Shown: positions 15,001 to 20,056 of the stretch, in pieces
How the letters are laid out: each line of letters starts with the position of its first letter
Numbering within the stretch: position 1 is the first letter of the stretch
Source of the DNA: Aliisedimentitalea scapharcae
GTDB lineage: Bacteria > Pseudomonadota > Alphaproteobacteria > Rhodobacterales > Rhodobacteraceae
Direction of reading: 5' to 3'
DNA length: 64,000 bases
Assembly: GCF_045277565.1 (NCBI RefSeq)
Contig: NZ_CP123584.1
Coordinates: 434,001 to 498,000, forward strand
Notes under the pieces: generated by a model
What the model was told of the DNA's origin: nothing
What the model saw: the letters and a program-made list of their open reading frames with translations, nothing else
The model's database searches: none
Made by a program: the position numbers and the translations under genes

Positions 15001-15039
15001 ACCGCTATGTTGCCGGATGAACCGATCACGATCGAATAA
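1..15039 (+). CDS. Giant cadherin/VCBS-like repeat protein (adhesin-like), 5' end missing
   Basis: The reading frame is open from base 1, so the real start lies left of the window; a GTG at 46 is only the first in-frame start codon seen here. About 5000 residues are present, rich in Asp, Thr, Val and Ala, with no visible membrane segment. The protein is a chain of cadherin/VCBS-type beta domains marked by GSNDAP linkers and acidic NDSDADG loops that suggest calcium binding. 26 copies are almost identical (114 residues each); diverged domains occupy roughly residues 1-340, 1140-1620 and 2530-3060 of the visible part. The last roughly 590 residues carry five copies of another domain. The family (BapA/LapA-like surface proteins exported by type I secretion) usually ends in RTX repeats and a C-terminal export signal. 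No GGxGxD repeat is visible here and no type I secretion gene lies in the window. A role in adhesion or biofilm is inferred. Confidence 0.9.
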   Translation, partial: AEGIGGTPSALAETAVVDGSGNWEITPTTDIVSSLTGTYELFFTASQTDPAANTSPVSSSVQLDLDFAPEITGYTDGGNPVPSPDQTVAERDDGAVDENAGDIITTGRILFEDAPTSQVMGLSITPPVGGIGVLSASVVDTTETDSSGQIEWTYTVSAAELDYLGADDTLNFDYTLVLVDGSDQSDPIDITITITGTNDAPVVSLTQPDAVSEDADASAQALSVSGNIMVTDVDAGRTVPTAQAADADALTLTLAGAATAKLNGADYTGPNDISALTQAVNLTLTTTAATATGSAQIFAFSYSATGNIDWLNNGETLTLTFVVNVADGTDTVSQEVNITITGSNDAPVVTVDTDTATDDSVAATGNVLSNDSDADGSDVLAVATAAASGGSATAVTTGTVITGMYGTLTISDDGGYSYVVTDESLDDTDAVQDVFDLGVSDGTATVASTLTIAITGSNDAPVVTVDTDTATDDSVAATGNVLSNDSDADGSDVLAVATAAASGDSATAVTTGTVITGMYGTLTISDDGGYSYVVTDESLDDTDAVQDVFDLGVSDGTATVASTLTVAITGSNDAPVVTVDTDTATDDAVAATGNVLSNDSDADGSDVLAVATAAASGDSATAVTTGTVITGMYGTLTISDDGGYSYVVTDESLDDTDAVQDVFDLGVSDGTATVASTLTISITGSNDAPVVTVDTDTATDDAVAATGNVLSNDSDADGSDVLAVATAAASGDSATAVTTGTVITGMYGTLTISDDGSYSYVVTDESLDDTDAVQDVFDLGVSDGTATVASTLTVAITGSNDAPVVTVDTDTATDDAVAATGNVLSNDSDADGSDVLAVATAAASGDSATAVTTGTVITGMYGTLTISDDGSYSYVVTDESLDDTDTVQDVFDLGVSDGTATEASTLTIAVTGSNDAPVVTVDTDTATDDSVAATGNVLTNDSDADGSDVLAVATAAASGDSATAVTTGTVITGTYGTLTISDDGSYSYVVTDESLDDTDTVSDVFDLGVSDGTATEPSTLTIAITGSNDAPVVTVDTDTATDDSVAATGNVLSNDSDADGSDVLAVATAAVSGGSATAVTTGTVITGMYGTLTISDDGGYSYVVTDESLDDTDAVQDVFDLGVSDGTATVASTLTISITGSEDLATISGDFVDTISEAGVDGGNMAVSATAASGTLTVTDLDAGENLLKEKTESGDNAYGVFSVNANGSWSYALTDPEVSGVQELAVGESVTDTITVESLDGSASQLITVTIQGTNDAPFIVGTSDLSGDVVDGGVLTATGTINFNDHEIADNHTILVAPATTGYVGAFASSVTALAVGSTASGSINWTLTVGASEIQGLSEGQEIVQYYDVAITDPHGGQVQEQIAITLMGTNDLPVISATTSPAAISEDVDASAQTIAANGMLEASDVDIGESVQGQGNAPDTISASVIGDAAVTYTGTGTLPDVSALAANANLAFSTAPQVSTGAAQTFAFSYNATGDLDFLALGEMLELTYTVQISDNHGGAVTDTVTVTITGTNDAPTAVADTGSAVENGGTILVDLTGNDTDPDSADDLEIVSIDTTGTLGTVAINLDNDTVTYDPNGQFEALAIGEMATDTFTYTISDGNGVTSTGTVTIAITGSNDAPVVTVDTDTATDDSVAATGNVLSNDSDADGSDVLAVATAAASGDSATAVTTGTVITGMYGTLTISDDGGYSYVVTDESLDDTDAVQDVFDLGVSDGTATVASTLTIAITGSNDAPVVTVDTDTATDDAVAATGNVLSNDSDADGSDVLAVATAAASGDSATAVTTGTVITGMYGTLTISDDGSYSYVVTDESLDDTDAVQDVFDLGVSDGTATVASTLTIAITGSNDAPVVTVDTDTATDDSVAATGNVLSNDSDADGSDVLAVATAAAAGDSATAVTTGTVITGMYGTLTISDDGSYSYVVTDESLDDTDTVSDVFDLGVSDGTATEPSTLTIAITGSNDAPVVTVDTDTATDDSVAATGNVLSNDSDADGSDVLAVATAAVSGGSATAVTTGTVITGMYGTLTISDDGGYSYVVTDESLAEGVAVSDVFDLGVSDGTATVASTLTVAITGSNDAPVVTVDTDTATDDAVAATGNVLSNDSDADGSDVLAVATAAASGDSATAVTTGTVITGMYGTLTISDDGGYSYVVTDESLDDTDAVQDVFDLGVSDGTATVASTLTIAITGSNDAPVVTVDTDTATDDAVAATGNVLSNDSDADGSDVLAVATAAASGDSATAVTTGTVITGMYGTLTISDDGGYSYVVTDESLDDTDAVQDVFDLGVSDGTATVASTLTVAITGSNDAPVVTVDTDTATDDSVAATGNVLSNDSDADGSDVLAVATAAASGDSATAVTTGTVITGMYGTLTISDDGGYSYVVTDESLDDTDAVQDVFDLGVSDGTATVASTLTISITGSNDAPVVTVDTDTATDDAVAATGNVLSNDSDADGSDVLAVATAAASGDSATAVTTGTVITGMYGTLTISDDGSYSYVVTDESLAEGVAVQDVFDLGVSDGTATVASTLTIAITGSNDAPTFVFAPTVLPLSDTPNDDTFATIDGVVVVDDIDTGDFPALSLDGGSSTLEAGFTHESIGQFGTLYFNSTNGAFRFAPNDAAIEGLDDAETGSDVFTITVTDSQLARAQQAITIYLTGTNDVPVIVADVSAATEDGATITGDLSSNDVDRDGEALSYTLDAPVSGFVLSSDGNWSFDPSHADYQYLARDQMVTVVVNYSATDGTVADSGTLSITLTGTNDAPNAVLDTVTVVEGQSVGGDLSTNDDPVDDGSVLNYTLNAPVDGLTVNTDGTFTFDASHATYDSLGAGQTTVVVASQRVEDQDGAFDNETLLVTVNGVNDAAVITGDDTGSVTENAEVAATGNLDHTDVDANNANDAWSTTVVTQGIYGLLTITGSGSWTYVLDEANPTVDALNASMSLTDTITVETTDGTQETIQITISGDNDAPTVSAGVTGGAGEDDAGFTIDLLSNASDVDTGDTLNVAGLNLVGGDDRGVSVVGNSLDVDPSAYDHLAAGETEIISYSFVVQDGKGGSVAQTATIAITGSNDAPVVTVDTDTATDDAVAATGNVLSNDSDADGSDVLAVATAAASGDSATAVTTGTVITGMYGTLTISDDGGYSYVVTDESLDDTDAVQDVFDLGVSDGTATVASTLTVAITGSNDAPVVTVDTDTATDDAVAATGNVLSNDSDADGSDVLAVATAAASGDSATAVTTGTVITGMYGTLTISDDGGYSYVVTDESLDDTDAVQDVFDLGVSDGTATVASTLTIAITGSNDAPVVTVDTDTATDDAVAATGNVLSNDSDADGSDVLAVATAAASGDSATAVTTGTVITGMYGTLTISDDGGYSYVVTDESLDDTDAVQDVFDLGVSDGTATVASTLTIAITGSNDAPVVTVDTDTATDDAVAATGNVLSNDSDADGSDVLAVATAAASGDSATAVTTGTVITGMYGTLTISDDGGYSYVVTDESLDDTDAVQDVFDLGVSDGTATVASTLTVAITGSNDAPVVTVDTDTATDDAAAATGNVLSNDSDADGSDVLAVATAAASGDSATAVTTGTVITGMYGTLTISDDGGYSYVVTDESLDDTDAVQDVFDLGVSDGTATVASTLTVAITGSNDAPVVTVDTDTATDDAVAATGNVLSNDSDADGSDVLAVATAAASGDSATAVTTGTVITGMYGTLTISDDGGYSYVVTDESLDDTDAVQDVFDLGVSDGTATVASTLTIAITGSNDAPVVTVDTDTATDDAVAATGNVLSNDSDADGSDVLAVATAAASGDSATAVTTGTVITGMYGTLTISDDGGYSYVVTDESLDDTDAVQDVFDLGVSDGTATVASTLTIAITGSNDAPVVTVDTDTATDDAVAATGNVLSNDSDADGSDVLAVATAAASGDSATAVTTGTVITGMYGTLTISDDGGYSYVVTDESLDDTDAVQDVFDLGVSDGTATVASTLTVAITGSNDAPVVTVDTDTATDDAAAATGNVLSNDSDADGSDVLAVATAAASGDSATAVTTGTVITGMYGTLTISDDGSYSYVVTDESLDDTDTVQDVFDLGVSDGTATVASTLTIAITGSNDAPVVTVDTDTATDDAVAATGNVLSNDSDADGSDVLAVATAAASGDSATAVTTGTVITGMYGTLTISDDGGYSYVVTDESLDDTDTVQDVFDLGVSDGTATVASTLTIAVSGSNDAPVVTVDTDTATDDSVAATGNVLSNDSDADGSDVLAVATAAASGGSATAVTTGTVITGMYGTLTISDDGGYSYVVTDESLDDTDAVQDVFDLGVSDGTATVASTLTIAITGSNDAPVVVVGAAGQQVAGLPYVLGTGDISASDVDTGDVLTYTVTPVTGGGLQVNGVASTSFTQAQLEAGQVAVLYDGGSNLSPIFDVSVSDGTDSVSATASFQVDFSPTSFTLVPEQAETDNYGNRFGAALSPTGVVSGSFDAPGNETVLRFDGFDIDFADEVRLLVNGSEVGFLGVGVDNGVQAYEFVISDTLVNPTGNVVQFQQMLNPDFKWGVTNIVLDSRVRLTEDVLETGEFGNNFNGSSDADGIVTAVFEGLGKDATLFFNAFDIDSGGEVEVLLNGTSLGFLDKGLDNGLSANEFQIELSDQMVGDNVVQFIQRQQSTYTWGVTDLVITERSAVDFNLEREALEIGKFGNNFGGSSDADGVVTGSFIGSGEDLVLGFSAFDIDTATELQVAVNGVDLGPVAPTSNDGTAFYQFRIDSSALLSGENLVTFTQADNPAYKWGVTDISIQSIDAELTQGTTETGKWGNNYAGRTEADASAVFSFAGSTKDLSVDLTGFDIDTNNEVEIFLNGQSLGFLEQGTNGGNSSHSVFLSSDIQMSGENTLSFVQEDNPNYQWGVTDLLLSEHVDAVLAADVTDTGSFGNNFNGTNTPDAELLMTFMGGVDDFELTFNAFDIDTDNEVEVFLNGNSLGRLDAGVDQGLSAYQFDIAQADQLAGTNMLTFVQLQNPNFVWGVTDILLQTAMLPDEPITIE
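1024..3417 (+). repeat. 342-bp tandem repeat block 1, 7 units
   Basis: Seven head-to-tail 342-bp units, each starting at the codons for GSNDAP (1024, 1366, 1708, 2050, 2392, 2734, 3076). The period is a multiple of three, so copy-number change keeps the frame. Units differ by scattered substitutions such as DSVAATG versus DAVAATG, GGYSY versus GSYSY, and TVAS, TEAS or TEPS. Unit 6 is the most diverged (LTNDSD, TGTYGT). Confidence 0.97.
4861..7596 (+). repeat. 342-bp tandem repeat block 2, 8 units
   Basis: Eight further units of the same 342-bp repeat, starting at 4861. Units 4 and 8 carry AEGVAV in place of DDTDAV. Part of units 2-4 is identical to part of units 5-7 of block 1 at an offset of 2811 bp, which points to copying between blocks. 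Flanking domains at 3418-4860 and 7597-9180 are diverged members of the same fold class. Confidence 0.97.
9181..12942 (+). repeat. 342-bp tandem repeat block 3, 11 units with a 1368-bp higher-order duplication
   Basis: Eleven 342-bp units starting at 9181. Units 2-5 and 6-9 form a four-unit higher-order repeat: the variant order DAVA, DAVA, DAVA, DAAA recurs, and silent markers (for example the rare gtgttc at 10483 and 11851, and aacgatgcg at 10213 and 11581) recur exactly 1368 bp apart. By eye the identity runs from about 9280 to 10766 against 10648 to 12134. Units 10 and 11 are more diverged and resemble block 1. Confidence 0.97.
13291..15020 (+). repeat. Five tandem C-terminal domains with FDIDT...FLNG...WGVTD signature
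   Basis: Five protein-level repeats of about 110-120 residues begin near 13291, 13630, 13975, 14320 and 14670. Each has, in order: TGxFGNNFxG, a hydrophobic strand, F-D-I-D-T/F followed by E-V-x-V-x-L-N-G and L-G, a Y-x-F-x-I strand, G-x-N-x-x-x-F-x-Q, and N-P-x-F-x-W-G-V-T-D. They are diverged at DNA level, unlike the 342-bp units. The pattern suggests a compact beta sandwich, perhaps a ligand- or sugar-binding module; I do not recognise a named family. The protein ends 10-15 residues after the fifth copy. Confidence 0.85.
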
Positions 15040-15081
15040 GCCTTTGGGGCCGACCCTACTTTGTCGGCCTTAGCTTTGCGA

Positions 15082-15114
15082 AACCCTGCGTAACTTAGTT
15101 ATGCAGGGTTTTTC
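15082..15114 (+). terminator. Rho-independent terminator of the giant repeat gene
   Basis: A 12-bp stem (15082-15093 with 15099-15110, one G-U pair) around a 5-nt loop is followed by a run of T. It lies about 45 bp after the TAA stop of the repeat gene. Confidence 0.88.
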
Positions 15115-15482
15115 GAAATGGGGGTGCGAGCACAGCCTGAGTAACACCATGACAGTGGGGTACTGGCGAAAACTGTGCTCTTCTGCCTGCTAACCTGGAA
15201 AAAACACAGCATCGATGGACGCCCCATTGATCGGCAACAGGACGGCATTCCTCCGCACGCCTCAGCGATCGAAATTCAAGCTGGGGATGATGTCCATAGG
15301 TTTCGCGGCAAATCCTGACACTGCGGAGTCATTCCTGCGCTTGAGAAACATTGAACAATGTAGCAGGATGAGCCCAAAATGCTCTGCGGGGCACACGCAT
15401 CGCCCGTGACCGTTTGAAGCGAACAAGCGGACCAGGTATGGCAACCTGTCCGCCCTAGCATACTACCATCAAGAAAGCGGGA
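15115..15482. other. Intergenic stretch without a recognised gene
   Basis: Roughly 370 bp between the repeat gene and the leftward aldehyde dehydrogenase gene. Short open frames exist on both strands but none has a ribosome binding site plus a recognisable product. The only structure I see is a hairpin near the right end, listed separately. Confidence 0.6.
15427..15453 (-). terminator. Hairpin downstream of the aldehyde dehydrogenase gene
   Basis: A 10-bp stem with one bulged base (15427-15437 with 15444-15453, 6-nt loop) lies 30 bp after the stop of the leftward aldehyde dehydrogenase gene. The following T-rich stretch on the minus strand is weak, so termination is likely but not certain. 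Confidence 0.5.
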
Positions 15483-17822
15483 TCATTCGCCATAAGGCAC
15501 CCAGATCGTTTTGATCTCGGTGGACGCTTCCAGGAAACGGCGTGTGACGTCCGTGGACCAATCCATGGTTTGCCGGTTGTTGACCCAAGTCCGCTTGAGA
15601 TTGCTGGCCGAGGCGTCTTCGACTTCCCGAGATAGATCACTGGACGAGAATGACCACATGGCGTCCACATTCATATGCCCGGCGAGCGGCACTGCTATGT
15701 CAGAAGGCGTCCCCGTAAGGATGTTCACGACGCCTGCGGGAACATCCGATGTTTCAAGCACCTGATAAAAATCTGTCGCGGCCAGCGGGTAAGGGTCGGA
15801 GGCGGCCAAAACGACTCGGTTACCCATCGCCAAGGCGGGAGCCATAACCGACACAAGTCCCAACAAAGGGGCCTCATCTGCGCACAGAGCACCGATCACG
15901 CCAACCGGTTCCTTCATGGCCAGGGCCACGCCACGTATCGGTACGCCGTGGGCCTGACCGTCATATTTGTCGGCCCAGGCTGCGGCTGTGAAAAGACGCT
16001 GAAGCGAGGCTTCGACCTCGGATGCACCGCTCCGTTTCCCGGTCATGGCATTGATGCGCTGCGCGAATTCATCGGCGCGCACAGACAGGTTTTCACCGAT
16101 GTAATACAGGATCTGCGCCCGCAGGTGGCCGGTGGTCTTGGCCCAACCTTTTGCCCCGGCTGCGGCCTCGACCGCGTTGCGGACGTCCTTGCGATTGGCC
16201 AGGCCCACGTGGCCCAACAATGCACCGGACCGATTGTAGATCGGTTTGGAATAGCCGCTGTCCGGGCGGGTCTGTTTGCCACCGACATACATTTTGGCCG
16301 TGCGGTCGATTGCGTCGACTGGTGCGCCTTCGCCAGCATAGGCCTCAACGGGTTTCAATGGCTTGGTTTTGGCCTTGGGTTTGGTATAGGCGCTCAAGCC
16401 TTCCCAGCCACCTTCGCGACCAAAGCCGCTTTCGCGCACGCCGCCAAACCCGGCGGCCGCATCAAACAGGTTGGTGGCATTGACCCAGACCACGCCTGCG
16501 ACCAGTTTCGGCGCAATATCCAGCGCCAGGTTCACGTTTTCCGTCCACACTGTCGCGGCCAACCCATAGCGGGTGTTGTTGGCCACCTCGACCGCCTCGG
16601 CCGGGGTGCGGAAGGTACAGGAAACTAGCACAGGGCCAAAGATTTCTTCCTGCATCAGCGGATCGGAGGGTTCCATCCCTTCGATCAGGGTAGGGGGATA
16701 GAAACAACCCTGGCTGGGCATTTCGATCCGGGCCTGATGCATGGACCCAGCTGTATTGGCCGCAACCATCTGGGAAATAGTCTGTAACTGTACGGGGTCA
16801 ACAACCGCACCGATATCAATGCATTTGTCCAGGGGGTTGCCAATGCGTAGCTTGTCCATCCGCGCCTTGAGCTTGGCATGAAAGGCCTCGGCAATGCCTT
16901 CCTGTACCAACAGGCGGGACCCGGCGCAGCAGACCTGACCCTGATTGAACCAGATCGCGTCCACCAACCCTTCGACAGCGGAATCCAGATCGGCGTCGTC
17001 GAATACGATATACGGGGACTTGCCTCCCAGTTCGAGTGTCATCGCCTTGCCGCTGCCTGCGGTGGCCTGACGGATCCGGCGACCGACGCTGGTCGATCCC
17101 GTAAAGGCGATCTTGTCCACGTCTGCGGCGACAATCATTTCGCCCACGGCACCATCACCAGTGACAATATTAACCACCCCATCAGGTAGCCCGGCTTGAC
17201 GACAGATGTCGGCGAACAGCAATGCGGTCAAAGAAGTATATTCAGCCGGTTTCAAAACCACCGTATTGCCCATGGCCAGCGCTGGAGCGATTTTCCAGGC
17301 CAGCATCAATAGCGGGAAGTTCCACGGGATGATCTGACCACACACACCCAGAGCCTGGGCATCGGGCAATTCGCCCTCCATCAGCTGGGCCATGCCCGCG
17401 TGGTAATAGAAGTGCCTTTGGGCCAGCGGGATATCGATATCGCGGGATTCCCGTATCGGCTTGCCGTTGTCCATCGTTTCGAGAACGGCGAACAGGCGGG
17501 CGTGTTTTTGCAGCAGACGGGCAATGGCATAGAGGTAACGTGCCCGACCTGGCCCGCCCTGGTTTTCCCATTTGCCCTGCGCTTTGCGGGCGGCGGCAAC
17601 GGCCATATCCACATCCGCTTGTGTGGCTTGGGTCAAAGACGCGAGAACCTCGCCCGTTGCGGGATTTCGGCTTTCGAACGCGTGTGCGCCGGGGTTGGTG
17701 AAATCACCGTCGATGAAATGCCCGAAGCGATCGCCTTGATCGACCAACCAGGCCAATGCCTCGGCGGCGCTTTCGGGAGCAGGGCCATAATCCATGGACT
17801 CAAAAATCTCTTTGACAGTCAT
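15483..17822 (-). CDS. Aldehyde dehydrogenase with a second, truncated ALDH domain
   Basis: A 779-residue protein, much longer than the usual 480-500. Residues about 35-500 form a complete NAD(P)-dependent aldehyde dehydrogenase: IPWNFP with Asn168, ELGGKSP with Glu264 and GQVCCAG with nucleophile Cys298. From about residue 510 a second ALDH-like stretch (about 270 residues) repeats the coenzyme-binding half but has no GQxC catalytic segment, so it should be inactive and perhaps structural. The gene lies 84 bp downstream of deoC on the same strand. This order suggests it oxidises acetaldehyde released from deoxyribose-5-phosphate; the substrate is inferred from context only. The ATG at 17822 follows a GAGGAA ribosome binding site. 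Confidence 0.9.
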   Translation of the reverse strand: MTVKEIFESMDYGPAPESAAEALAWLVDQGDRFGHFIDGDFTNPGAHAFESRNPATGEVLASLTQATQADVDMAVAAARKAQGKWENQGGPGRARYLYAIARLLQKHARLFAVLETMDNGKPIRESRDIDIPLAQRHFYYHAGMAQLMEGELPDAQALGVCGQIIPWNFPLLMLAWKIAPALAMGNTVVLKPAEYTSLTALLFADICRQAGLPDGVVNIVTGDGAVGEMIVAADVDKIAFTGSTSVGRRIRQATAGSGKAMTLELGGKSPYIVFDDADLDSAVEGLVDAIWFNQGQVCCAGSRLLVQEGIAEAFHAKLKARMDKLRIGNPLDKCIDIGAVVDPVQLQTISQMVAANTAGSMHQARIEMPSQGCFYPPTLIEGMEPSDPLMQEEIFGPVLVSCTFRTPAEAVEVANNTRYGLAATVWTENVNLALDIAPKLVAGVVWVNATNLFDAAAGFGGVRESGFGREGGWEGLSAYTKPKAKTKPLKPVEAYAGEGAPVDAIDRTAKMYVGGKQTRPDSGYSKPIYNRSGALLGHVGLANRKDVRNAVEAAAGAKGWAKTTGHLRAQILYYIGENLSVRADEFAQRINAMTGKRSGASEVEASLQRLFTAAAWADKYDGQAHGVPIRGVALAMKEPVGVIGALCADEAPLLGLVSVMAPALAMGNRVVLAASDPYPLAATDFYQVLETSDVPAGVVNILTGTPSDIAVPLAGHMNVDAMWSFSSSDLSREVEDASASNLKRTWVNNRQTMDWSTDVTRRFLEASTEIKTIWVPYGE

Positions 17823-17906
17823 CGTGGTTCCTCGGTCTTCGCGGTGTCGTTTTTTCGAAAGGGGACGACCCGGAAATTCGTTTCGTCTCGGCGTCAGATG
17901 CGCCGA

Positions 17907-18896
17907 TCAGCCCATAGCATGCCGGTATCCGGCGGAATAATGGCCGGTCAGGTGGTGTTCCAGCTGGCGTTCAATATCGCCCAACAGGGACGACGCGCCA
18001 AAGCGGAACAGGTCGGGTTGCAGCCAGCGGTCGCCCAGCTCTTCCTTGATCAGAGACAGATACACCACGGCGTCCTTGGCCTTGGAGATACCGCCGGCCG
18101 GTTTATAACCAACCCGATACCCGGTGCGGTCAAAGTAGTCGCGTATTGCCCGGATCATCACCAGCGTCACTGGCAGGGTGGCATTGACGCTTTCCTTGCC
18201 GGTTGACGTTTTAATGAAATCGGCCCCGGCCATCATGCACACCAATGAGGCACGTGCCACATTGCGCAGGCTGCCCAGCTCACCAGTGGCTAGGATCGCC
18301 TTGACGTGGGCGTCGCCGCAAGCGTGGCGAAAGGCGCGCATTTCATCATACAGTGCCTGCCAGTCCCCGGTCAGCACGTGACGACGCGAAATAACGATGT
18401 CGATCTCATGTGCGCCTGCCTTAACACTCTCTTCGATTTCGGCGACGCGCAAATGGAACGGTGACAGTCCGGCGGGAAATCCGGTCGACACTGCGGCCAC
18501 CGGAATGCCAGACCCACGCAAGGCGTCCACGGCGGTGGTGATCATGTCGTGATAGACACAGACTGCTCCGGTGGTCAGTCCAGGCATTCCCAATGCGTCC
18601 AGCATGTCGGTGCGCACTGGCTGGCGCGCCTTGGCGCATAGGCGTCGAACCCGCCCGACTGTATCGTCGCCGGACAGGGTGGTCAGGTCGATGCAGCTGA
18701 TCGCCTTGAGCATCCAGGCCGCCTGATAGTCCTTTTTCACGCTGCGCCGCCCGGGAAGGGTTGCCGCGCGGCGTTCAACGGCCGACGTGTTCGCCTGCAC
18801 CGCCCGGACCCAATCCAGGTTCAACGCCATGCCGGGGTTGCGCGGTTCCGTCACCAGCGGCAAATGCGTTGTGTGTTCTGCTGTTTGGTTATCCAT
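17907..18896 (-). CDS. deoC: Deoxyribose-phosphate aldolase
   Basis: A class I aldolase splitting 2-deoxy-D-ribose 5-phosphate into glyceraldehyde 3-phosphate and acetaldehyde in deoxynucleoside catabolism. The 329-residue protein shows the family's active-site segments: EIDIVI with Asp166, ADFIKTSTGK with the Schiff-base Lys229, and GYKPAGGI with Lys265. I chose the ATG at 18896 (MDNQTAEH) over an in-frame upstream start at 18989 because the extra residues look non-coding and the shorter form fits the long, alphaproteobacterial DeoC branch, which has an N-terminal extension relative to the E. coli enzyme. It is the first gene of a leftward pair with the aldehyde dehydrogenase and is divergent from the metal transporter. 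Confidence 0.93.
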   Translation of the reverse strand: MDNQTAEHTTHLPLVTEPRNPGMALNLDWVRAVQANTSAVERRAATLPGRRSVKKDYQAAWMLKAISCIDLTTLSGDDTVGRVRRLCAKARQPVRTDMLDALGMPGLTTGAVCVYHDMITTAVDALRGSGIPVAAVSTGFPAGLSPFHLRVAEIEESVKAGAHEIDIVISRRHVLTGDWQALYDEMRAFRHACGDAHVKAILATGELGSLRNVARASLVCMMAGADFIKTSTGKESVNATLPVTLVMIRAIRDYFDRTGYRVGYKPAGGISKAKDAVVYLSLIKEELGDRWLQPDLFRFGASSLLGDIERQLEHHLTGHYSAGYRHAMG

Positions 18897-19009
18897 GTTT
18901 TTGATCCCAGAAACCGACAGGGAAACCTCGCATGGGTGCGACATGTTAGCAAGCGATGGGGGCAGTTTCCGTTCGGGAAATTTGACCATTTGGGCAAATA
19001 ATGACCCTT

Positions 19010-19061
19010 ATTGCGAATAAGTCGCAATATCATTGACTTTGTTGCGAATCATTCTCATATT
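19010..19061 (+). promoter_or_regulatory. troA promoter with two Fur-family-like operator palindromes
   Basis: A perfect inverted repeat ATTGCGA-N5-TCGCAAT lies at 19010-19028. A second, imperfect copy (TTGCGA-N5-TCTCAT) lies at 19042-19058, 31 bp away, about three helical turns. A candidate promoter TTGACT (19033-19038), 17-bp spacer, CATATT (19056-19061) places the second palindrome across the spacer and -10. This layout fits repression of metal uptake by a Fur-superfamily regulator (Mur, Fur or Zur); which one cannot be told from sequence. Confidence 0.6.
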
Positions 19062-19094
19062 GCCAGTAACGAAATTCACAGGAAGGAGTCCGCC

Positions 19095-20054
19095 ATGCGG
19101 ATTCGCCGGTTTGCTCTGATCGTCACTTCACTGCTTCTCCCGTTGATCGGGGGACAGGCGATGGCGCAGGAGCCAATGAAAGTCGTTGCCACAACTGGCA
19201 TGATCGCGGATGCCGCGCGCCAGGTTGGCGGGGACCAAGTCAAGGTCAAAGGGCTGATGGGTCCCGGGGTTGACCCACATGCCTACCGTCAGACCCGCAG
19301 CGACATTGTCGCCATGACACGTGCTGATCTGGTGCTGTGGCATGGTCTCTATCTCGAAGCGCAGATGGAAGACTTCTTTCACGATCTGGAGCGCAAGCGC
19401 AACGTCGTCGCCGTCGCTGATGGCCTGCCCAGGGACGTTCTGCGCGGTCATGATTCCTATGCGGACAAATTCGACCCACATGTCTGGATGACACCGGTTC
19501 TGTGGAAGCAGATGGTACGCCAAGTGCAAAAGGCACTGACAGATACCCGACCAGAATCAGCCGAGTTTTTTGCCGCAAACGCGGATGCGCATCTGGCAGA
19601 TCTGGACCGGCTGATTGCCTATGGAACCGAAACACTGGCCAGCGTTCCGGTCAGCAACAAGGTGCTGGTCACAGCCCATGATGCCTTTGGATATTTTGGG
19701 CGGGATTTTGGGTTTGAGGTGCTGGGAATTCAGGGAATTTCGACCCAATCCGAAGCCGGGCTGAACCGGATCAGCGAACTGGTCGACATGCTCGCGGATC
19801 GCAAGATTTCAGCTGTCTTTGTCGAAAGCTCGGTTTCGGATCGGTCGATCCGCGCCTTGATCGAAGGTGCTGCGTCGAAGGGCCACGAGGTTAAAATTGG
19901 CGGCGAACTTTTCTCGGACGCAATGGGTGCCGACGGTACCTATGAAGGCACCTATCTAGGGATGCTGGACCATAATATGACAACAATAGCCGGGGCGCTT
20001 GGCGCCGAAGTGCCCGAGCGCGGCATGGATGGCAAGCTTTCGGCAGGGTTTTGA
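19095..20054 (+). CDS. troA: TroA/MntA-type metal ABC transporter substrate-binding protein
   Basis: Periplasmic metal receptor of a cluster A-I ABC importer, 319 residues. The ATG at 19095 follows GGAAGGAG, and residues 1-24 are a signal peptide cleaved after QAMA. The four expected metal ligands are visible: His62 in GPGVDPHAY, His129 in FDPHVWM, His195 in AHDAFGYF and Asp275 in FSDAMG. The sequence resembles TroA/MntA rather than ZnuA: it has GPGVDPH and lacks the His-rich loop of zinc-specific ZnuA. Manganese is therefore the likeliest cargo, with iron or zinc possible. It is the first gene of a four-gene operon preceded by two regulator-like palindromes. Confidence 0.92.
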   Translation: MRIRRFALIVTSLLLPLIGGQAMAQEPMKVVATTGMIADAARQVGGDQVKVKGLMGPGVDPHAYRQTRSDIVAMTRADLVLWHGLYLEAQMEDFFHDLERKRNVVAVADGLPRDVLRGHDSYADKFDPHVWMTPVLWKQMVRQVQKALTDTRPESAEFFAANADAHLADLDRLIAYGTETLASVPVSNKVLVTAHDAFGYFGRDFGFEVLGIQGISTQSEAGLNRISELVDMLADRKISAVFVESSVSDRSIRALIEGAASKGHEVKIGGELFSDAMGADGTYEGTYLGMLDHNMTTIAGALGAEVPERGMDGKLSAGF

Positions 20055-20056
20055 GC

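Noticed and set aside
15215..15409. Small plus-strand frame in the gap after the repeat gene
   Set aside because: No ribosome binding site, no recognisable domain, and overlapping frames of equal quality on the other strand.
15675..16628. A 317-residue plus-strand frame opposite the aldehyde dehydrogenase gene
   Set aside because: It lies fully antisense to a well-supported enzyme and its translation matches no family.
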